Notes: a model not told the origin generated them from the letters alone. Shown: positions 7,257 through 17,542, counted from the first letter of the stretch. The stretch is DNA of 64,000 bases from an uncultured Litoreibacter sp. (GCA_947501685.1 CANMWQ010000006.1:62001-126000), one strand, 5' to 3'. Program-made: numbers and translations.

Positions 7257-8794
7257 CGGCGCAGGGAGGCTTTCAGATCCGCCGCGCTGAAGGCCCCGAT
7301 GGCCTTGCCGATGAGGTAATAGGCAAAGCCGCCCAGGATCAGCAACACGGCGAGGGCCGCATAGCGCCAGCCGGGCGTGCCCAGAAGCGGCAGGAGCATG
7401 ACCTGAAGCGCATAGAGCACCACGCCCAGCAGCACTGAGGCTATGATGATGCGCGGCATGCGCGACCTGAACCGCGCGTCAAAAGTGCCGGCCTGGCCAA
7501 ATTGGCGGCTGCCGCGCCAGAGCTGCCACGCCATGGTCCAGCCTGCCAAAGTGGTGGCCAACGCCGCCGCGAGATAGTCGAGATAGGGCCAGAGCCCCAC
7601 GGCGATCACCGCGTTGACGATCATGGAGACGAGCGCGAATTTGAACGGGCTCTTGGTGTCTTCGCGGGCGAAATAAAGCGGCTGGAAGATTTTCTGCAGC
7701 ACAAAAGCAGGCAGGCCCAGCCCGTAGACGGCCACGGCAAGTGCAGTTGCCGCGGCGTCGTCTGAGGTAAATTGCCCGCGTTCAAACAGCACGGAGATCA
7801 TCGGCAGCGGCACCACCATCAACGCCACGGCGCAGGGCAGGGTGAGGGCGAGGGCGACCTCTCCGGCGCGGCTATAGGCGTCTTGCCCTCCGGCGGTGTC
7901 GCCTGATTGCAGGCGGCGCGACAGCTCCGGCAGGAGCACCACGCCGATGGCGATGGCCACCACGCCCAAAGGCAGCTGGTAAAGCCGGTCGGCATAGTTC
8001 ACCCACGCGATGGCGCCTTCGGTCCAGCTGGCCACATTGCGGCCTACGAGAAGGTTGATCTGCACCACGCCGCCCGCCAACGCGGCGGGAGCGGCGATAA
8101 TGGCGAGGCGTTTGAGTTCGGGCGTCATGCGAGGGCGTTTGGGCACCAGCCGGTAGCCCGCGCGGGCGGCTGCAACCCAGACAAGGGCCAGCTGTGCTAC
8201 GCCTGCGACGGGCACGGTCCATGCCAGCGTCAGGCCGATATCCCAGCCTAAGAGATAGGCCGCGGTCACGGAGGAAATGAACAGGATGTTCAGCAGCACC
8301 GGGGCCGCGGCGGCGGCCACGAAGCGCCCGGTGGCGTTGAGCACGCCTGACAGCAAGGCGGCCAGTGAGATGAACAGGATATAGGGAAAGGCGATGCGGC
8401 CAAAGAGCGTGGCCAGCGGCAGGCGCTCATCTTCGGCAAAGCCGGAGGCCATCAGCAGCACCAGCGCGGGCATGAAGACTTGCGCCACCACGGTGAACAA
8501 GATCAGGAGTGTGGCCAGCCCGGTGAAGGCGTCGCGGGCAAACTCCAGCGGCGCTTCGCCGCTTTCGACCTTCTTGGAGAACATCGGCACGAAGGCCATG
8601 TTGAACGCGCCTTCCGCAAAGAAGCGGCGGAACATGTTGGGCAGGGAGAAGGCAATCAGGAAGGCCTCTGCCACTGGGCCGGAGCCCAGAAAACCCGCGA
8701 TCAGCACGTCGCGCACAAAGCCCGCGATGCGGGACAAAAGCGTCCAGACCCCAACGGTGGCAAAGCCGCGCATGAGGCGGATGGGTTTGCTCAC
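7253..8794 (-). CDS. murJ: Lipid II flippase MurJ (MviN)
   Basis: A 513-aa polytopic membrane protein of the MOP superfamily with about 14 membrane segments. Family marks include the opening SRIAGFVRDVLIAGFLG, AFLIAFSLPNMFRRFFAEGAF, and a conserved basic/acidic pattern in the central cavity helices. MurJ flips the peptidoglycan precursor lipid II across the inner membrane. The ATG overlaps the glnD stop as ATGA, so glnD and murJ are translationally coupled; this pairing is common in alphaproteobacteria. Length is normal and no defect is visible. Confidence 0.95.
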   Translation of the reverse strand: MSKPIRLMRGFATVGVWTLLSRIAGFVRDVLIAGFLGSGPVAEAFLIAFSLPNMFRRFFAEGAFNMAFVPMFSKKVESGEAPLEFARDAFTGLATLLILFTVVAQVFMPALVLLMASGFAEDERLPLATLFGRIAFPYILFISLAALLSGVLNATGRFVAAAAAPVLLNILFISSVTAAYLLGWDIGLTLAWTVPVAGVAQLALVWVAAARAGYRLVPKRPRMTPELKRLAIIAAPAALAGGVVQINLLVGRNVASWTEGAIAWVNYADRLYQLPLGVVAIAIGVVLLPELSRRLQSGDTAGGQDAYSRAGEVALALTLPCAVALMVVPLPMISVLFERGQFTSDDAAATALAVAVYGLGLPAFVLQKIFQPLYFAREDTKSPFKFALVSMIVNAVIAVGLWPYLDYLAAALATTLAGWTMAWQLWRGSRQFGQAGTFDARFRSRMPRIIIASVLLGVVLYALQVMLLPLLGTPGWRYAALAVLLILGGFAYYLIGKAIGAFSAADLKASLRR

Positions 8795-11559
8795 GGCGCA
8801 GCCCTTTCGACGCCTTGGGCGATGGCGGCGCGGAGGCGCTTTTCGATGGTGGCCTGCTTGTCCTTGGAGTGGAATTTCAGCCCAAACATGTCCTTGACGT
8901 AGAACGTATCGACCACCTGCGCGCCGTAGGTCGCGATGACGGCAGAGGCGATGTAGATGTTGGACGCGGCCAGCGTGTGGGTCAGGTCAAACAGCAGGCC
9001 GGGGCGGTCGCGGGTGTCGACCTCGATGATCGTATAGATCTCGGAGCCGTCATTGTCGAAAATGATGGAGGTCGGCACGGTGAATTTCGACTCGCGTTTC
9101 TTGACCTTGTCGCGGGTCTTGAGCGCGTCGCGGGTGATGACCTCGCCTTTCAGCGTCTTCTCGATCATGGTTTTCAGCCGGGGCAGCTTACTGGCCTCAT
9201 AGGGGCTGCCTTCAATGTCTTGGATCCAGAAGGCGGCCGTCGCGAAGCCGTCTTTGGTGGTGTAGGTGCGGGCGTCCACCACATTTGCGCCCACGAGTGC
9301 CAGCGCGCCGCACATGCGGCTAAAAATGCCGGGATGGTCGGCGATGGCAAAGCAGACGCGTGTGGCGTCGCGGTCCTCGTCAGGGGTCAGCTTGATGCGG
9401 ATTTGATCGGTTTCAAGCCCCAGCAGCAGCTGCGCAAAATCGACATGGGCCGTGACATGCAGGCCCTGCCAATAGGGCGGGTAATGCCGTGCCGTCTCGT
9501 GGCGCAGGTCTTTCTTGTCCCAATCGGGCAGGGCGGCGCGCAGGTTCTTTTTCGCCTCGGAGCCGCGTTCCTCGCGGTTGAGCGCCTCCATCCCGTTTTC
9601 CAGGCCGCGCTTGGTCTGGCGGTAGAGCGCGCGGATCAGTGACGCCTTCCAGTTGTTCCAGACGTCGGGGCCCACGCCACGGATGTCGCAGACGGTCAGC
9701 ACGCAGAGCAGGTCGAGCCGCTTGACGGTTTTGACCGCCTTGGCAAAGTCGCGCACGGTGCGGGGGTCGGCAATGTCGCGTTTTTGGGCCATGTCGGACA
9801 TCAACAGATGGTAGCGTACCAGCCATTCTACGGTCTCGCTTTCCTCCGCGCTCAGCCCCAGACGCGGGGCCACGGTGCGCGCGATTTTCGCACCCAGAAT
9901 GGAGTGGTCTTCCTTCTGGCCCTTGCCCAGATCATGCACCAAGAGGGCCACGTAGAGCACCTTGCGGTTGATGCCGCGTTTGAGGATGGAGGAGGCCACG
10001 GGCAGCTCCTCGATCAGCTCTTCGCGCTCGATTTGCGCCAAGACCGAGATCGTCTGGATCGTGTGCTCATCCACCGTGTAGCTGTGATACATGTTGAACT
10101 GCATCATCGCGATTATGTTGCCAAATTCGGGGATGAAGGCGCCGAGCACGCCCAGCTCGTTCATGCGGCGCAGCGCGCGCTCGGGGTTGCCGTTTTTCAG
10201 CAGCGTATCGAGGAAAATCTTGGAGGCGTCCTTGTCCCAGCGCGTCTTCTCGTCGAGCAAGTGCAGGTTCGCGTCGATCAGCCGCATAAGATTAGGGTGG
10301 ATCAGATAGCCGGTGCGCAGCGCCTCCTGAAAGACGCGCAACAGGTTCAGCGGATCGCGCAGGAAATCCTCCGGATCGGAAATGTCGAGCCGGTTATGGG
10401 TCAGCGCGTAGCCCGGTTTCAACTTCTTGCGCCGGGCGTTGCGGAACATGGTGATGATGGCGGGGGCCTGTTTGACGTGCTGCGCCTCAAGGTCAGTGAG
10501 CAGGATACGGGTCAGCTCGCCCACGCGGGTGGCGTGGCGAAAATAGTCCTGCATGAAATGCTCCACGGCGCGGCGTCCGCCATGGTCGCGGTACTGCATC
10601 CGGTCGGCCACCTCGACCTGCATGTCGAAGCTGAGCACCTCATTGGCGCGGTTGGCGGCGAGGTGCAGATGGGAGCGGGCGACCAGCAGGAAGTTCTCGG
10701 CGGCGGCGAAGTCGTCGCGCTCGTCCTCGGTGAACACGCCCGCATCGACCAGCGCGGATACGGTGGTCAGACGCCGGGTGTATTTTGCGACCCAGAGCAG
10801 CGATTGCAGATCGCGCAGCCCGCCTTTGCCCTCTTTGATATTGGGCTCAACCAGATAGCGCTGCCCGCCGTGACGGCGCAGCCGCTCGGCGCGTTCTTCG
10901 AGCTTGGCCTCGACGAATTCCCGCGCGGTGCCCGCGAACAATTCGTCCCAGAGGCGGCGGTCCAGCTCCTCGGCCAGAGGCGCGTGGCCTGCGATCAGGC
11001 GGTGCTCCAGAAGGGCCGTGCGGATCGTGTAATCTTCGCGGCCCAGCCGCAGGCAGTCCTGCACGGTGCGCGAGGCGTGGCCGACCTTCAGCTTGAGATC
11101 CCACAGAATGTAGAGCATCGACTCGATGACGCTCTCGGCCCAAGGGGTGATCTTGTAGGGCGTCAGAAACAGCAGATCGACATCGGAGAAGGGCGCCATC
11201 TCGCCGCGCCCGTAGCCGCCGATGGCCATCAAAGCCAGCCGCTCGGATTCGGTGGGGTTGGGCAGGGGATGCAGGTGGGTCAGCGCCACATGCAATGTTG
11301 CGCGCACCAGCCCGTCGGTGAGGTATGTGTAGGAATGGGTCAGCGGGTAGCCCGCCATGGGCTCGGCTGTGAAGGCCTCCGCCAGCACGTGACGTCCGGC
11401 CAGATTTGCCGCCTTCAGCTGCGTGACTGTCGTGTCACGTATCTCGCGGGCGGAGCTGCAATCGGCGATGGCGGCGTCCAGCTCTTGCGTGACGGCGGCC
11501 AGATCGAAAATGTCAGACGCCGGGCAGATCAAATCGCCCGGCGTCTGGGTGTTGGTCAT
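8791..11559 (-). CDS. glnD: Bifunctional uridylyltransferase/uridylyl-removing enzyme of PII proteins
   Basis: A 922-aa nitrogen-status sensor that adds or removes UMP on PII proteins according to glutamine. Domains in order: nucleotidyltransferase with GGYGRGEMAPFSDVDLLF (about residues 115-135), a GlnD PII-UTase middle region, an HD hydrolase domain with VHDLGKGQKEDHS, and two C-terminal ACT domains that bind glutamine. The ATG at 11557-11559 is chosen because it lies just after the end of the upstream lipoprotein gene at 11573; longer frames would run into that gene. It is coupled to murJ by an ATGA overlap. Confidence 0.95.
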   Translation of the reverse strand: MTNTQTPGDLICPASDIFDLAAVTQELDAAIADCSSAREIRDTTVTQLKAANLAGRHVLAEAFTAEPMAGYPLTHSYTYLTDGLVRATLHVALTHLHPLPNPTESERLALMAIGGYGRGEMAPFSDVDLLFLTPYKITPWAESVIESMLYILWDLKLKVGHASRTVQDCLRLGREDYTIRTALLEHRLIAGHAPLAEELDRRLWDELFAGTAREFVEAKLEERAERLRRHGGQRYLVEPNIKEGKGGLRDLQSLLWVAKYTRRLTTVSALVDAGVFTEDERDDFAAAENFLLVARSHLHLAANRANEVLSFDMQVEVADRMQYRDHGGRRAVEHFMQDYFRHATRVGELTRILLTDLEAQHVKQAPAIITMFRNARRKKLKPGYALTHNRLDISDPEDFLRDPLNLLRVFQEALRTGYLIHPNLMRLIDANLHLLDEKTRWDKDASKIFLDTLLKNGNPERALRRMNELGVLGAFIPEFGNIIAMMQFNMYHSYTVDEHTIQTISVLAQIEREELIEELPVASSILKRGINRKVLYVALLVHDLGKGQKEDHSILGAKIARTVAPRLGLSAEESETVEWLVRYHLLMSDMAQKRDIADPRTVRDFAKAVKTVKRLDLLCVLTVCDIRGVGPDVWNNWKASLIRALYRQTKRGLENGMEALNREERGSEAKKNLRAALPDWDKKDLRHETARHYPPYWQGLHVTAHVDFAQLLLGLETDQIRIKLTPDEDRDATRVCFAIADHPGIFSRMCGALALVGANVVDARTYTTKDGFATAAFWIQDIEGSPYEASKLPRLKTMIEKTLKGEVITRDALKTRDKVKKRESKFTVPTSIIFDNDGSEIYTIIEVDTRDRPGLLFDLTHTLAASNIYIASAVIATYGAQVVDTFYVKDMFGLKFHSKDKQATIEKRLRAAIAQGVERAAP

Positions 11560-11572
11560 GTCAGTCAGCGGA

Positions 11573-12745
11573 TCAGAACCCGCCGCCGGAGAAAGACTTT
11601 GGCGCTGCATCGACAATCCGAACCTGGCCGCTGGTAACCTGTGCAATCGCAAGGGCCCGTTCCACGGTGCCGTCGCGTTTGAGCCGGAATACCCCGTTCA
11701 CGCCTGCAAAACCAGAGCTTTGCGTCAGATTGCCGCCTGTGGCCTTCAGGTTTTTCGCGGCAAGCGCGCCGACAGCGGCCACCCCGTCATAGGCGAGGCC
11801 TGCCAGCGGATGCGGCGGGTTGCCATAGGCGATTTGGTAGCGGCCGTTGAACCGCGCCGTCAGGGATGGGTCTGGCAGGGCGAACCAGCCGCCTTCCAAG
11901 CCGCTCAGCGTCAGTGTTTGCGGAGGCACGTCCCAGCGCGTCAGCCCCATATATTTCACCGATGCCGGGTTGATGCCTGCGTCCGGCAGCAGCTCTGCCA
12001 GAAGCGGCAAGGCGCCCGCGCTGTCATCTGTCAGCATGATTGCCGTGGCCCCAGACGTGTTCACAGTTTGCGAGATCACGGGCACCGCGCTGGCAATGCC
12101 TTCTTGGCTGAACTCAAAAGAGCCGTCGCCCACAACCTGCACATTGGCGCCAGCCGCGGCGCGGGTGATCGAGGCTTTGGCGATCTCGCCCACCGGTGTC
12201 CGGGGGGAGACGACGACCACACGGTTGCGGCCCTGCGCGCCTGCATAGCGCATCATGCGCGCTGCGATGTTGTCGAATGTGTTGCCCAGCACGAAGAGAT
12301 TGCCGCCCGCGATGGAGGTGTTGTTCGAGAAGGCCAGCACGTTGACGCCGTCATCGCGCGCCGCCACGGCTGCCGCATTGGCGGCATCGGAGCGCAAAGG
12401 CCCGACAATCACCTGCGCGCCTTCGGCAATCGCCTGATCCGTTACGGCTGCTGCCGTGCCTGCCTGACCGGCGGTGCGGTAGATTTTCAGTTTAATGCTG
12501 CCGCCGAGATCGGCCTCCGCCAGACGGGCCGCGTTTTCCAAAGAGCGCGCGAGCCCCTCATCGCCCGGTGTGGGGGAGCCGTAAGGGACCAAAAGCGCCA
12601 CAGTGACCGCGTCGCCTGCGTTCAGCGCTTCGCCGCCCCCTGAGGCCGCGGGAAGCCCGACATCACATGCCGCCAGTGCGGCCGTCAGCCCGAGTGCCGC
12701 CACCAAGCTGCGTCCCTTGCGTGCCATTCCTAAAAGGTTGAACAT
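11573..12745 (-). CDS. LpoA/LppC-like penicillin-binding protein activator lipoprotein
   Basis: A 390-aa lipoprotein: signal peptide with LTAALAAC, so the lipidated cysteine is residue 27, followed by a periplasmic type-1 substrate-binding fold (VALLVPYGSPTPGDEGLARSL near the start of the mature part, then DQAIAEGAQVIVGPL). In gammaproteobacteria LpoA activates PBP1A; the alphaproteobacterial proteins share the fold but lack the TPR half. The start at 12745 has GGGAGAT upstream. It is divergent from rsmI, yraN and gshB, a gene order seen repeatedly in this lineage. It is probably an outer-membrane-anchored regulator of peptidoglycan synthesis; the amino-acid-binding alternative is less likely. 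Confidence 0.85.
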   Translation of the reverse strand: MFNLLGMARKGRSLVAALGLTAALAACDVGLPAASGGGEALNAGDAVTVALLVPYGSPTPGDEGLARSLENAARLAEADLGGSIKLKIYRTAGQAGTAAAVTDQAIAEGAQVIVGPLRSDAANAAAVAARDDGVNVLAFSNNTSIAGGNLFVLGNTFDNIAARMMRYAGAQGRNRVVVVSPRTPVGEIAKASITRAAAGANVQVVGDGSFEFSQEGIASAVPVISQTVNTSGATAIMLTDDSAGALPLLAELLPDAGINPASVKYMGLTRWDVPPQTLTLSGLEGGWFALPDPSLTARFNGRYQIAYGNPPHPLAGLAYDGVAAVGALAAKNLKATGGNLTQSSGFAGVNGVFRLKRDGTVERALAIAQVTSGQVRIVDAAPKSFSGGGF

Positions 12746-12855
12746 ATGCCATATCTCCCTGCTCACCGCAGACCCGCATTGTCGGGCCCCACTTATCGAG
12801 GGGCAAACTATGCGCTCTGGCGGGTCAAGTAAATGTGAAGGACCGCGCAAACATC

Positions 12856-13713
12856 ATGACAGCAGCAAATCGCGTAATTCTCCCCGCTGGGCTCTACTTT
12901 TTGGCGACGCCCATAGGCACCGCGCGCGACATTACGCTGCGGGCGCTCGATATATTGGCCTCGGCGGATGTGTTGGCGGCTGAAGACACGCGGTCCTTGC
13001 GCAAGCTGATGGATATTCACGGCGTCGCCTTGGACGGGCGAACGGTGCTGTCTTATCACGACCACAGCGGCGACGGGCAAAGGGCGCGGCTGCTGCGCGC
13101 CTTGGAGGAGGGAAAATCCGTGGCCTATGCCTCTGAGGCGGGCACGCCGCTGATTGCTGATCCGGGCTATCAGCTGGGCCGTGTCGCAGCTGAGGCAGGT
13201 CATCTGGTCACCGCAGCGCCGGGGCCGTCGGCGGTTCTTGCGGCTTTGGCCATCTCCGGTCTGGCCACGGACAGCTTCTTTTTTGCGGGGTTTGCGCCAA
13301 GCGCAAAAGGCGCGCGGCAAAACTATTTGCGCAGCTTGGCCGATGTTCCGGGGACGCTGGTGTTTTACGAATCCCCCAACCGGGTGGCCAAGTCTCTGGC
13401 GGATATGGTGGCGGTGTTCGGCCCCGACCGGGAGGCCGTGATGGCGCGCGAGCTGACCAAGAAATTCGAGGAGGTGCGCCGCGCGCCTTTGTCTGAACTT
13501 GCCTCCGAGATGGCGGAGCGCAGCCTGAAAGGCGAAGTGGTCTTGCTGGTCGCGCGGGGCGAGAAGGTCGAAATTGATGAAAGCTCTCTGGAAGATCTGC
13601 TGAAATCGGCGCTGCAAAGCGGCAGCGTTAAGGATGCGGTAGCCAATGTGGTGGAAGCTACAGGGGCGAAGCGCCGCGACGTGTACCAACTGGCTTTGAA
13701 ACTGGGGAAATAA
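12856..13713 (+). CDS. rsmI: 16S rRNA (cytidine1402-2'-O)-methyltransferase
   Basis: A 285-aa SAM-dependent enzyme of the tetrapyrrole-methylase fold that methylates the ribose of C1402 in the decoding centre. Marks: LYFLATPIGTARDITLRAL near the N-terminus, AAEDTRSLRKL, SYHDHS, SEAGTPLIADPGYQL, the AAPGPSAVLAAL loop, and a C-terminal VKDAVANV small domain. The ATG at 12856 is chosen with GAAGGA upstream; a GTG 21 bases earlier is possible. It is divergent from the LpoA-like gene and followed 5 bases later by yraN. Confidence 0.95.
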   Translation: MTAANRVILPAGLYFLATPIGTARDITLRALDILASADVLAAEDTRSLRKLMDIHGVALDGRTVLSYHDHSGDGQRARLLRALEEGKSVAYASEAGTPLIADPGYQLGRVAAEAGHLVTAAPGPSAVLAALAISGLATDSFFFAGFAPSAKGARQNYLRSLADVPGTLVFYESPNRVAKSLADMVAVFGPDREAVMARELTKKFEEVRRAPLSELASEMAERSLKGEVVLLVARGEKVEIDESSLEDLLKSALQSGSVKDAVANVVEATGAKRRDVYQLALKLGK

Positions 13714-13718
13714 TAAAC

Positions 13719-14072
13719 ATGAGTGGATCGACCAGTTTTCATGCGGGCCTGTCGGCGGAGAAGATGGTCGAGCGGGATTATGAGGCGCGCGGCTACACCA
13801 TTGCCGCAAGGCGCTTTCGCACCCGGCATGGGGAGCTGGATGTGATCGCCCAGAAAGACGGCTGCTGCGTCTTTGTCGAAGTGAAGAAAAGCCGGACCCA
13901 TGCCCGCGCGGCAGAACGGGTCTCCGCCCATCAAATGGCACGGCTTTTTAACTGCGCGCGGGTGTATCTGGCCGCACAACCGAATGGCCAGGACACGGAT
14001 TGCCGGTTTGACGTGGCCTTGGTGGACGAGGCGGGCCGGATTGAGTTGCTGGAAAACGCGCTGGCGGCCTGA
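13719..14072 (+). CDS. YraN family (UPF0102) nuclease-fold protein
   Basis: A 117-aa protein with a PD-(D/E)xK-like core: HGELDVIAQKDG (Glu39, Asp41) and VFVEVKKS (Glu54, Lys56), matching the UPF0102 pattern. Members look like Holliday-junction-resolvase-type nucleases but no substrate is settled. It lies five bases after rsmI and 86 bases before gshB, in the same transcript order found across proteobacteria. Residues 60-85 (RAAERVSAHQMARL) form the usual basic helix. It is named by family only. Confidence 0.9.
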   Translation: MSGSTSFHAGLSAEKMVERDYEARGYTIAARRFRTRHGELDVIAQKDGCCVFVEVKKSRTHARAAERVSAHQMARLFNCARVYLAAQPNGQDTDCRFDVALVDEAGRIELLENALAA

Positions 14073-14158
14073 TTGCACAGCCTCTCTGCGGTGATCAAAG
14101 ATTGCCTGTGCGGCAAGATCGCGTCATGTAGGCGTTGGAACACCGCAGGAGACCGCAT

Positions 14159-15106
14159 ATGGGCCTTAAAGTCGCCATCCAGATGGACCCGATCGACGCG
14201 ATTGATATCGACGGGGATAGCAGCTTTCGCATCGCCGAAGAGGCGCAAGCCCGTGGCCACAGCCTGTTTTTCTACACACCTGATATGCTGGCCTACCGGG
14301 AGGGCCGGGTGCTGGCTAAAGGCTGGCCCTTGGAGGTGCGCCGCGAGAAGGGCAACCATTTCACGCTTGGCGCTGTGGCTGAGATTGACCTCGCCGATTG
14401 GGATGTCGTCTGGCTGCGTCAAGACCCGCCTTTTGACATGGGCTACATCACCACCACGCATCTGCTGGACCGCATCCACCCCGAAACTTTGGTCGTCAAT
14501 GACCCGACATGGGTGCGCAACTGGCCTGAGAAACTGAAGGTTCTGGACTACCCGGACCTCACGCCTCCCACCGCGATTGCGCGGGATCTGGGCGCGTTGA
14601 CGGCGTTCAAGGAGGCGCATGGCGACGTTATTCTCAAGCCGCTTTACGGCAATGGCGGCGCGGGGGTGTTCAAGCTGACCAAGGAAGACCGCAACCTCAA
14701 CTCCCTGCATGAGCTGTTTGCCGGCATCAACCGCGAGCCGCTGATCATGCAGAAATTCCTGCCCGATGTGGCCAAGGGCGACAAGCGCGTGATCCTGATC
14801 GACGGGGAGCCTGTCGGCGGCATCAACCGGGTGCCTGCTGCGGGCGAGACGCGCTCGAATATGCATGTAGGTGGCCGGGCCGAGAAGACGGAGCTGACGG
14901 AGCGCGATCTGGAGATTTGCGCGCGCATCGGCAAGGATCTGAAAGATCACGGGCAGGTTTTTGTCGGCATCGATGTCATTGGCGGCTGGCTGACGGAGAT
15001 CAACGTGACCTCGCCAACGGGCCTACAAGAGCTGGAACGGTTCAATGGTGTGAATGTCACCGCCAAGCTGTGGGAAGCCATCGAGGGGCGCGTGGGCCGG
15101 GCCTAG
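14159..15106 (+). CDS. gshB: Glutathione synthetase
   Basis: A 315-aa ATP-grasp ligase joining gamma-glutamylcysteine and glycine. Marks: [17 protein letters not shown] at the N-terminus, [21 protein letters not shown]-like [15 protein letters not shown] (ATP-binding), and the C-terminal [13 protein letters not shown] metal/ADP segment. The ATG at 14159 has GGAG seven bases upstream; eight extra codons upstream are in frame but unsupported. It is last in the rsmI - yraN - gshB run and overlaps the comM stop by 4 bases, tail to tail. Confidence 0.96.
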   Translation: MGLKVAIQMDPIDAIDIDGDSSFRIAEEAQARGHSLFFYTPDMLAYREGRVLAKGWPLEVRREKGNHFTLGAVAEIDLADWDVVWLRQDPPFDMGYITTTHLLDRIHPETLVVNDPTWVRNWPEKLKVLDYPDLTPPTAIARDLGALTAFKEAHGDVILKPLYGNGGAGVFKLTKEDRNLNSLHELFAGINREPLIMQKFLPDVAKGDKRVILIDGEPVGGINRVPAAGETRSNMHVGGRAEKTELTERDLEICARIGKDLKDHGQVFVGIDVIGGWLTEINVTSPTGLQELERFNGVNVTAKLWEAIEGRVGRA

Positions 15107-16605
15107 CTTGCCACGCGGTAGCTGACGGCCTCCGCAACATGGTTGGAGGACACGCCCTCGCTGCCTGCCAAATCAGCAATCGTGCGCGCGACGCGTAGCA
15201 CGCGGTGGTAGCTGCGGGCCGAGAGGCTGTAATGCTCTGCCGCGCGCAGCAGCAAATCCGCGCCCTCGCTGTCGAGCGACGTGACCTTTTTCAGCAATTC
15301 CCCATCCACATCGGCATTCACCCGCACGTCGTCTATGCCGTCATAGCGCGCTGATTGTCGCTGGCGGGCTTGGGCGACGCGTTCGGATATCTCTTCTGAT
15401 GTGTCGCCGGAGGCGGGCAGGTCCAGATCGGTAAAGGCCACGGGCGGGACGTCGATGCGCAGATCGAACCGGTCCATCAGGGGGCCGGAAATCCGCCCCA
15501 TATAATCGTCCCCGCAGCCCGGCGCACGGGCGCAGGCGCGGGCGGCGTCGGTCATGTAGCCACAGCGACAAGGATTGGCGGCGGCGACCAGCATGAATTT
15601 GCACGGGTATTTCACATGGGCATTGGCGCGGGCCACGACAACGTCGCCGGTCTCGATCGGTTGGCGCAGGGTTTCAAGGACGGCGCGAGGGTATTCGGGG
15701 AACTCGTCCATGAACAGCACGCCGTTATGGGCCAGCGAAATCTCACCGGGTTTGGCCCCGCGCCCGCCGCCAACAATCGCAGCCATGGAGGCCGTGTGAT
15801 GCGGGGTCCTGAAGGGCCGGTCGCGCGATATGCCGCCCTCGTCCAGCAGCCCGGCGAGCGAGTGGATCATCGAGGTTTCCAACGCTTCCTCGGGCATCAG
15901 GGGCGGCAGAATGCCGGGCAATCGTGCAGCCAGCATGGATTTGCCGGAGCCGGGCGTGCCCACCAGCAGCAAGTGGTGGCGTCCGGCGGCGGCAATTTCG
16001 AGCGCGCGTTTGGCGCGTTCCTGACCTTTCACGTCGCGCAGGCATTTGGCGTGTTGGGACCGCGCGACCTCGCCGGGAACCGAGGGCTGCAAGGGCGCGT
16101 GCCCGTTGAAATGCTGAATGCAGGCATGCAGGGATTTGGCGGCGAGAACGCGGGTTGAATCGACCCAAGCAGCCTCCGCGCCGCAAGCGTCGGGGCAGAG
16201 CAGCGTGCAGTCTTCCTGAGCTGCCGCCAAGGCTGCGGGCAGGGTACCGATCACCGGGACGAGGGAGCCGTCGAGCGAAAGCTCACCCAAGGAGACCGTC
16301 GCCTGCACCTCATCTTGTGGCAAAATGTCGAGGGCTGCCAGCAAGCACAATGCGATGGGCAGATCGAAATGCGAGCCCTCTTTGGGCATGTCGGCGGGGG
16401 ACAGGTTGATGGTGATCCGCTTGGAGGGCATGGCGATGGACATGGCGGTCAAGGCGCTGCGGACCCGGTCGCGCGCTTCGCTGACGGCCTTGTCGGCAAG
16501 CCCCACGATGGAAAAGGAGGGCAGCCCTGCAGAAACCGCGCATTGCACTTCGACCATGCGCGCCTCGATCCCTTCAAAGGCGACCGTGTATGTCCGAGAC
16601 ACCAT
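15103..16605 (-). CDS. comM: YifB/ComM family AAA+ ATPase (Mg-chelatase-like)
   Basis: A 500-aa protein: an N-terminal ChlI-type (Lon-like) domain (residues 1-165), then an AAA+ domain with Walker A GTPGSGKS at residues 216-223 and a Walker B-like [10 protein letters not shown], and a C-terminal Mg-chelatase subunit domain. A cysteine cluster ([19 protein letters not shown]) follows the ATPase core. In naturally competent bacteria ComM is a hexameric helicase that helps branch migration during transformation. It stands alone between gshB and the glutathione transferase gene. Upstream DNA holds several TTAA tetramers but no clean CtrA site. Confidence 0.93.
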   Translation of the reverse strand: MVSRTYTVAFEGIEARMVEVQCAVSAGLPSFSIVGLADKAVSEARDRVRSALTAMSIAMPSKRITINLSPADMPKEGSHFDLPIALCLLAALDILPQDEVQATVSLGELSLDGSLVPVIGTLPAALAAAQEDCTLLCPDACGAEAAWVDSTRVLAAKSLHACIQHFNGHAPLQPSVPGEVARSQHAKCLRDVKGQERAKRALEIAAAGRHHLLLVGTPGSGKSMLAARLPGILPPLMPEEALETSMIHSLAGLLDEGGISRDRPFRTPHHTASMAAIVGGGRGAKPGEISLAHNGVLFMDEFPEYPRAVLETLRQPIETGDVVVARANAHVKYPCKFMLVAAANPCRCGYMTDAARACARAPGCGDDYMGRISGPLMDRFDLRIDVPPVAFTDLDLPASGDTSEEISERVAQARQRQSARYDGIDDVRVNADVDGELLKKVTSLDSEGADLLLRAAEHYSLSARSYHRVLRVARTIADLAGSEGVSSNHVAEAVSYRVAS

Positions 16606-16666
16606 AGGTTTTTCCTCAACCGTTAAATCGGGCGTTAAAACGGGTTAACGGCTAAGGCGGTAAGGT

Positions 16667-17542
16667 TTATGAGTGGTAAATGGCCATGAATTTCGGCCAG
16701 GCCTCGGGGTCGGCCACGGTTTTGTCGCGGCAAAACGCGTTGCAGAAGCCGAAGATGCGACCGTCGATCTCGGCCAAATGGGTCACGGGCTTTTGCGAAT
16801 AGGGGCAGGCTGTGTTTTCCGGCGTGCCGTCCTGCACGGGTTTGGCGGCCAGTGGGTCCGGGCCGGGCCAGTCTGACAGGGTGTAGGGGCGCTTGTACCA
16901 TTCGAGCACTTCGCCAGATGCAAAGCCCATGGCGCGCCAGCGGCGAAAGGCTGGGTCTTGCAGATGGGCGTCGACATAGGCTTGTGCGTCAGCATTTACA
17001 GAAAGACCGTAACCCGCGATGCGGGCGGCCACCGGGGCGTAGAACGCGTCAGCGATGGAGTAATCCCCGGCGAGCCAAGGGCCCTGCGGATTGGTGGCTT
17101 GGCGCGCTTGGAACCAGATCACTTCCAGCCGGCGCAGATCGCGTTCTACCTCCTCCGGCACAGGCACGTCCTTATAGGCCAGCCGCAGGTTCATTGGGCA
17201 GAAATCACGCAAGGCCCCGAAGCCTGCATGCATTTCGGAGGCCAGATTTCTGGCCAAGGCGCGGGCGTTTGGGTCTGTGGGCCAGAGGCCAGCCTCGGGG
17301 TGGCGGGAGGCCAGTTCTTCGGCGATGGCAAGCGACTCGGAAACCACGATGCCGCTTTCTAGCTTCAACGCAGGGACGGTACGGGCCGGGGCGATTTCGG
17401 CCAATTGCGCGGCGACGCCGTCGGTTTTGCTGAAATCCACAAAATGGGAGCGGACGGGGATGTTGAATTTCTCGAACACCAGCCAGCCACGCAGGGACCA
17501 GCTCGAATAGCTGCGGTCGCCAAGGTAAAGATCATAGGTCAT
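16667..17542 (-). CDS. Glutathione S-transferase with a cysteine-rich C-terminal tail
   Basis: A 291-aa protein. Residues 1-80 are a thioredoxin-like GST N-domain (MTYDLYLGDRSYSSWSLR, then VPALKLESGIVVSESLAI with the cis-Pro), residues 90-215 the helical GST C-domain. The last 50 residues are an unusual tail: CPYSQKPVTHLAEIDGRIFG, then FCNAFCRDKTVADPEAW. This Cys...His...Cys-x3-Cys pattern recalls YHS/TRASH-type metal-binding or treble-clef motifs. A normal GST is about 205-230 aa. The tail may sense metal or redox state or act as a docking module; that is inference. It stands alone between comM and the cobalamin pair. Confidence 0.82.
   Translation of the reverse strand: MTYDLYLGDRSYSSWSLRGWLVFEKFNIPVRSHFVDFSKTDGVAAQLAEIAPARTVPALKLESGIVVSESLAIAEELASRHPEAGLWPTDPNARALARNLASEMHAGFGALRDFCPMNLRLAYKDVPVPEEVERDLRRLEVIWFQARQATNPQGPWLAGDYSIADAFYAPVAARIAGYGLSVNADAQAYVDAHLQDPAFRRWRAMGFASGEVLEWYKRPYTLSDWPGPDPLAAKPVQDGTPENTACPYSQKPVTHLAEIDGRIFGFCNAFCRDKTVADPEAWPKFMAIYHS

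Noticed and set aside
16620-16655. CtrA binding site (TTAA-N7-TTAA) between comM and the glutathione transferase gene
   Set aside because: Spacings between the TTAA tetramers are 8 and 6, not the required 7, so the match is not good enough.
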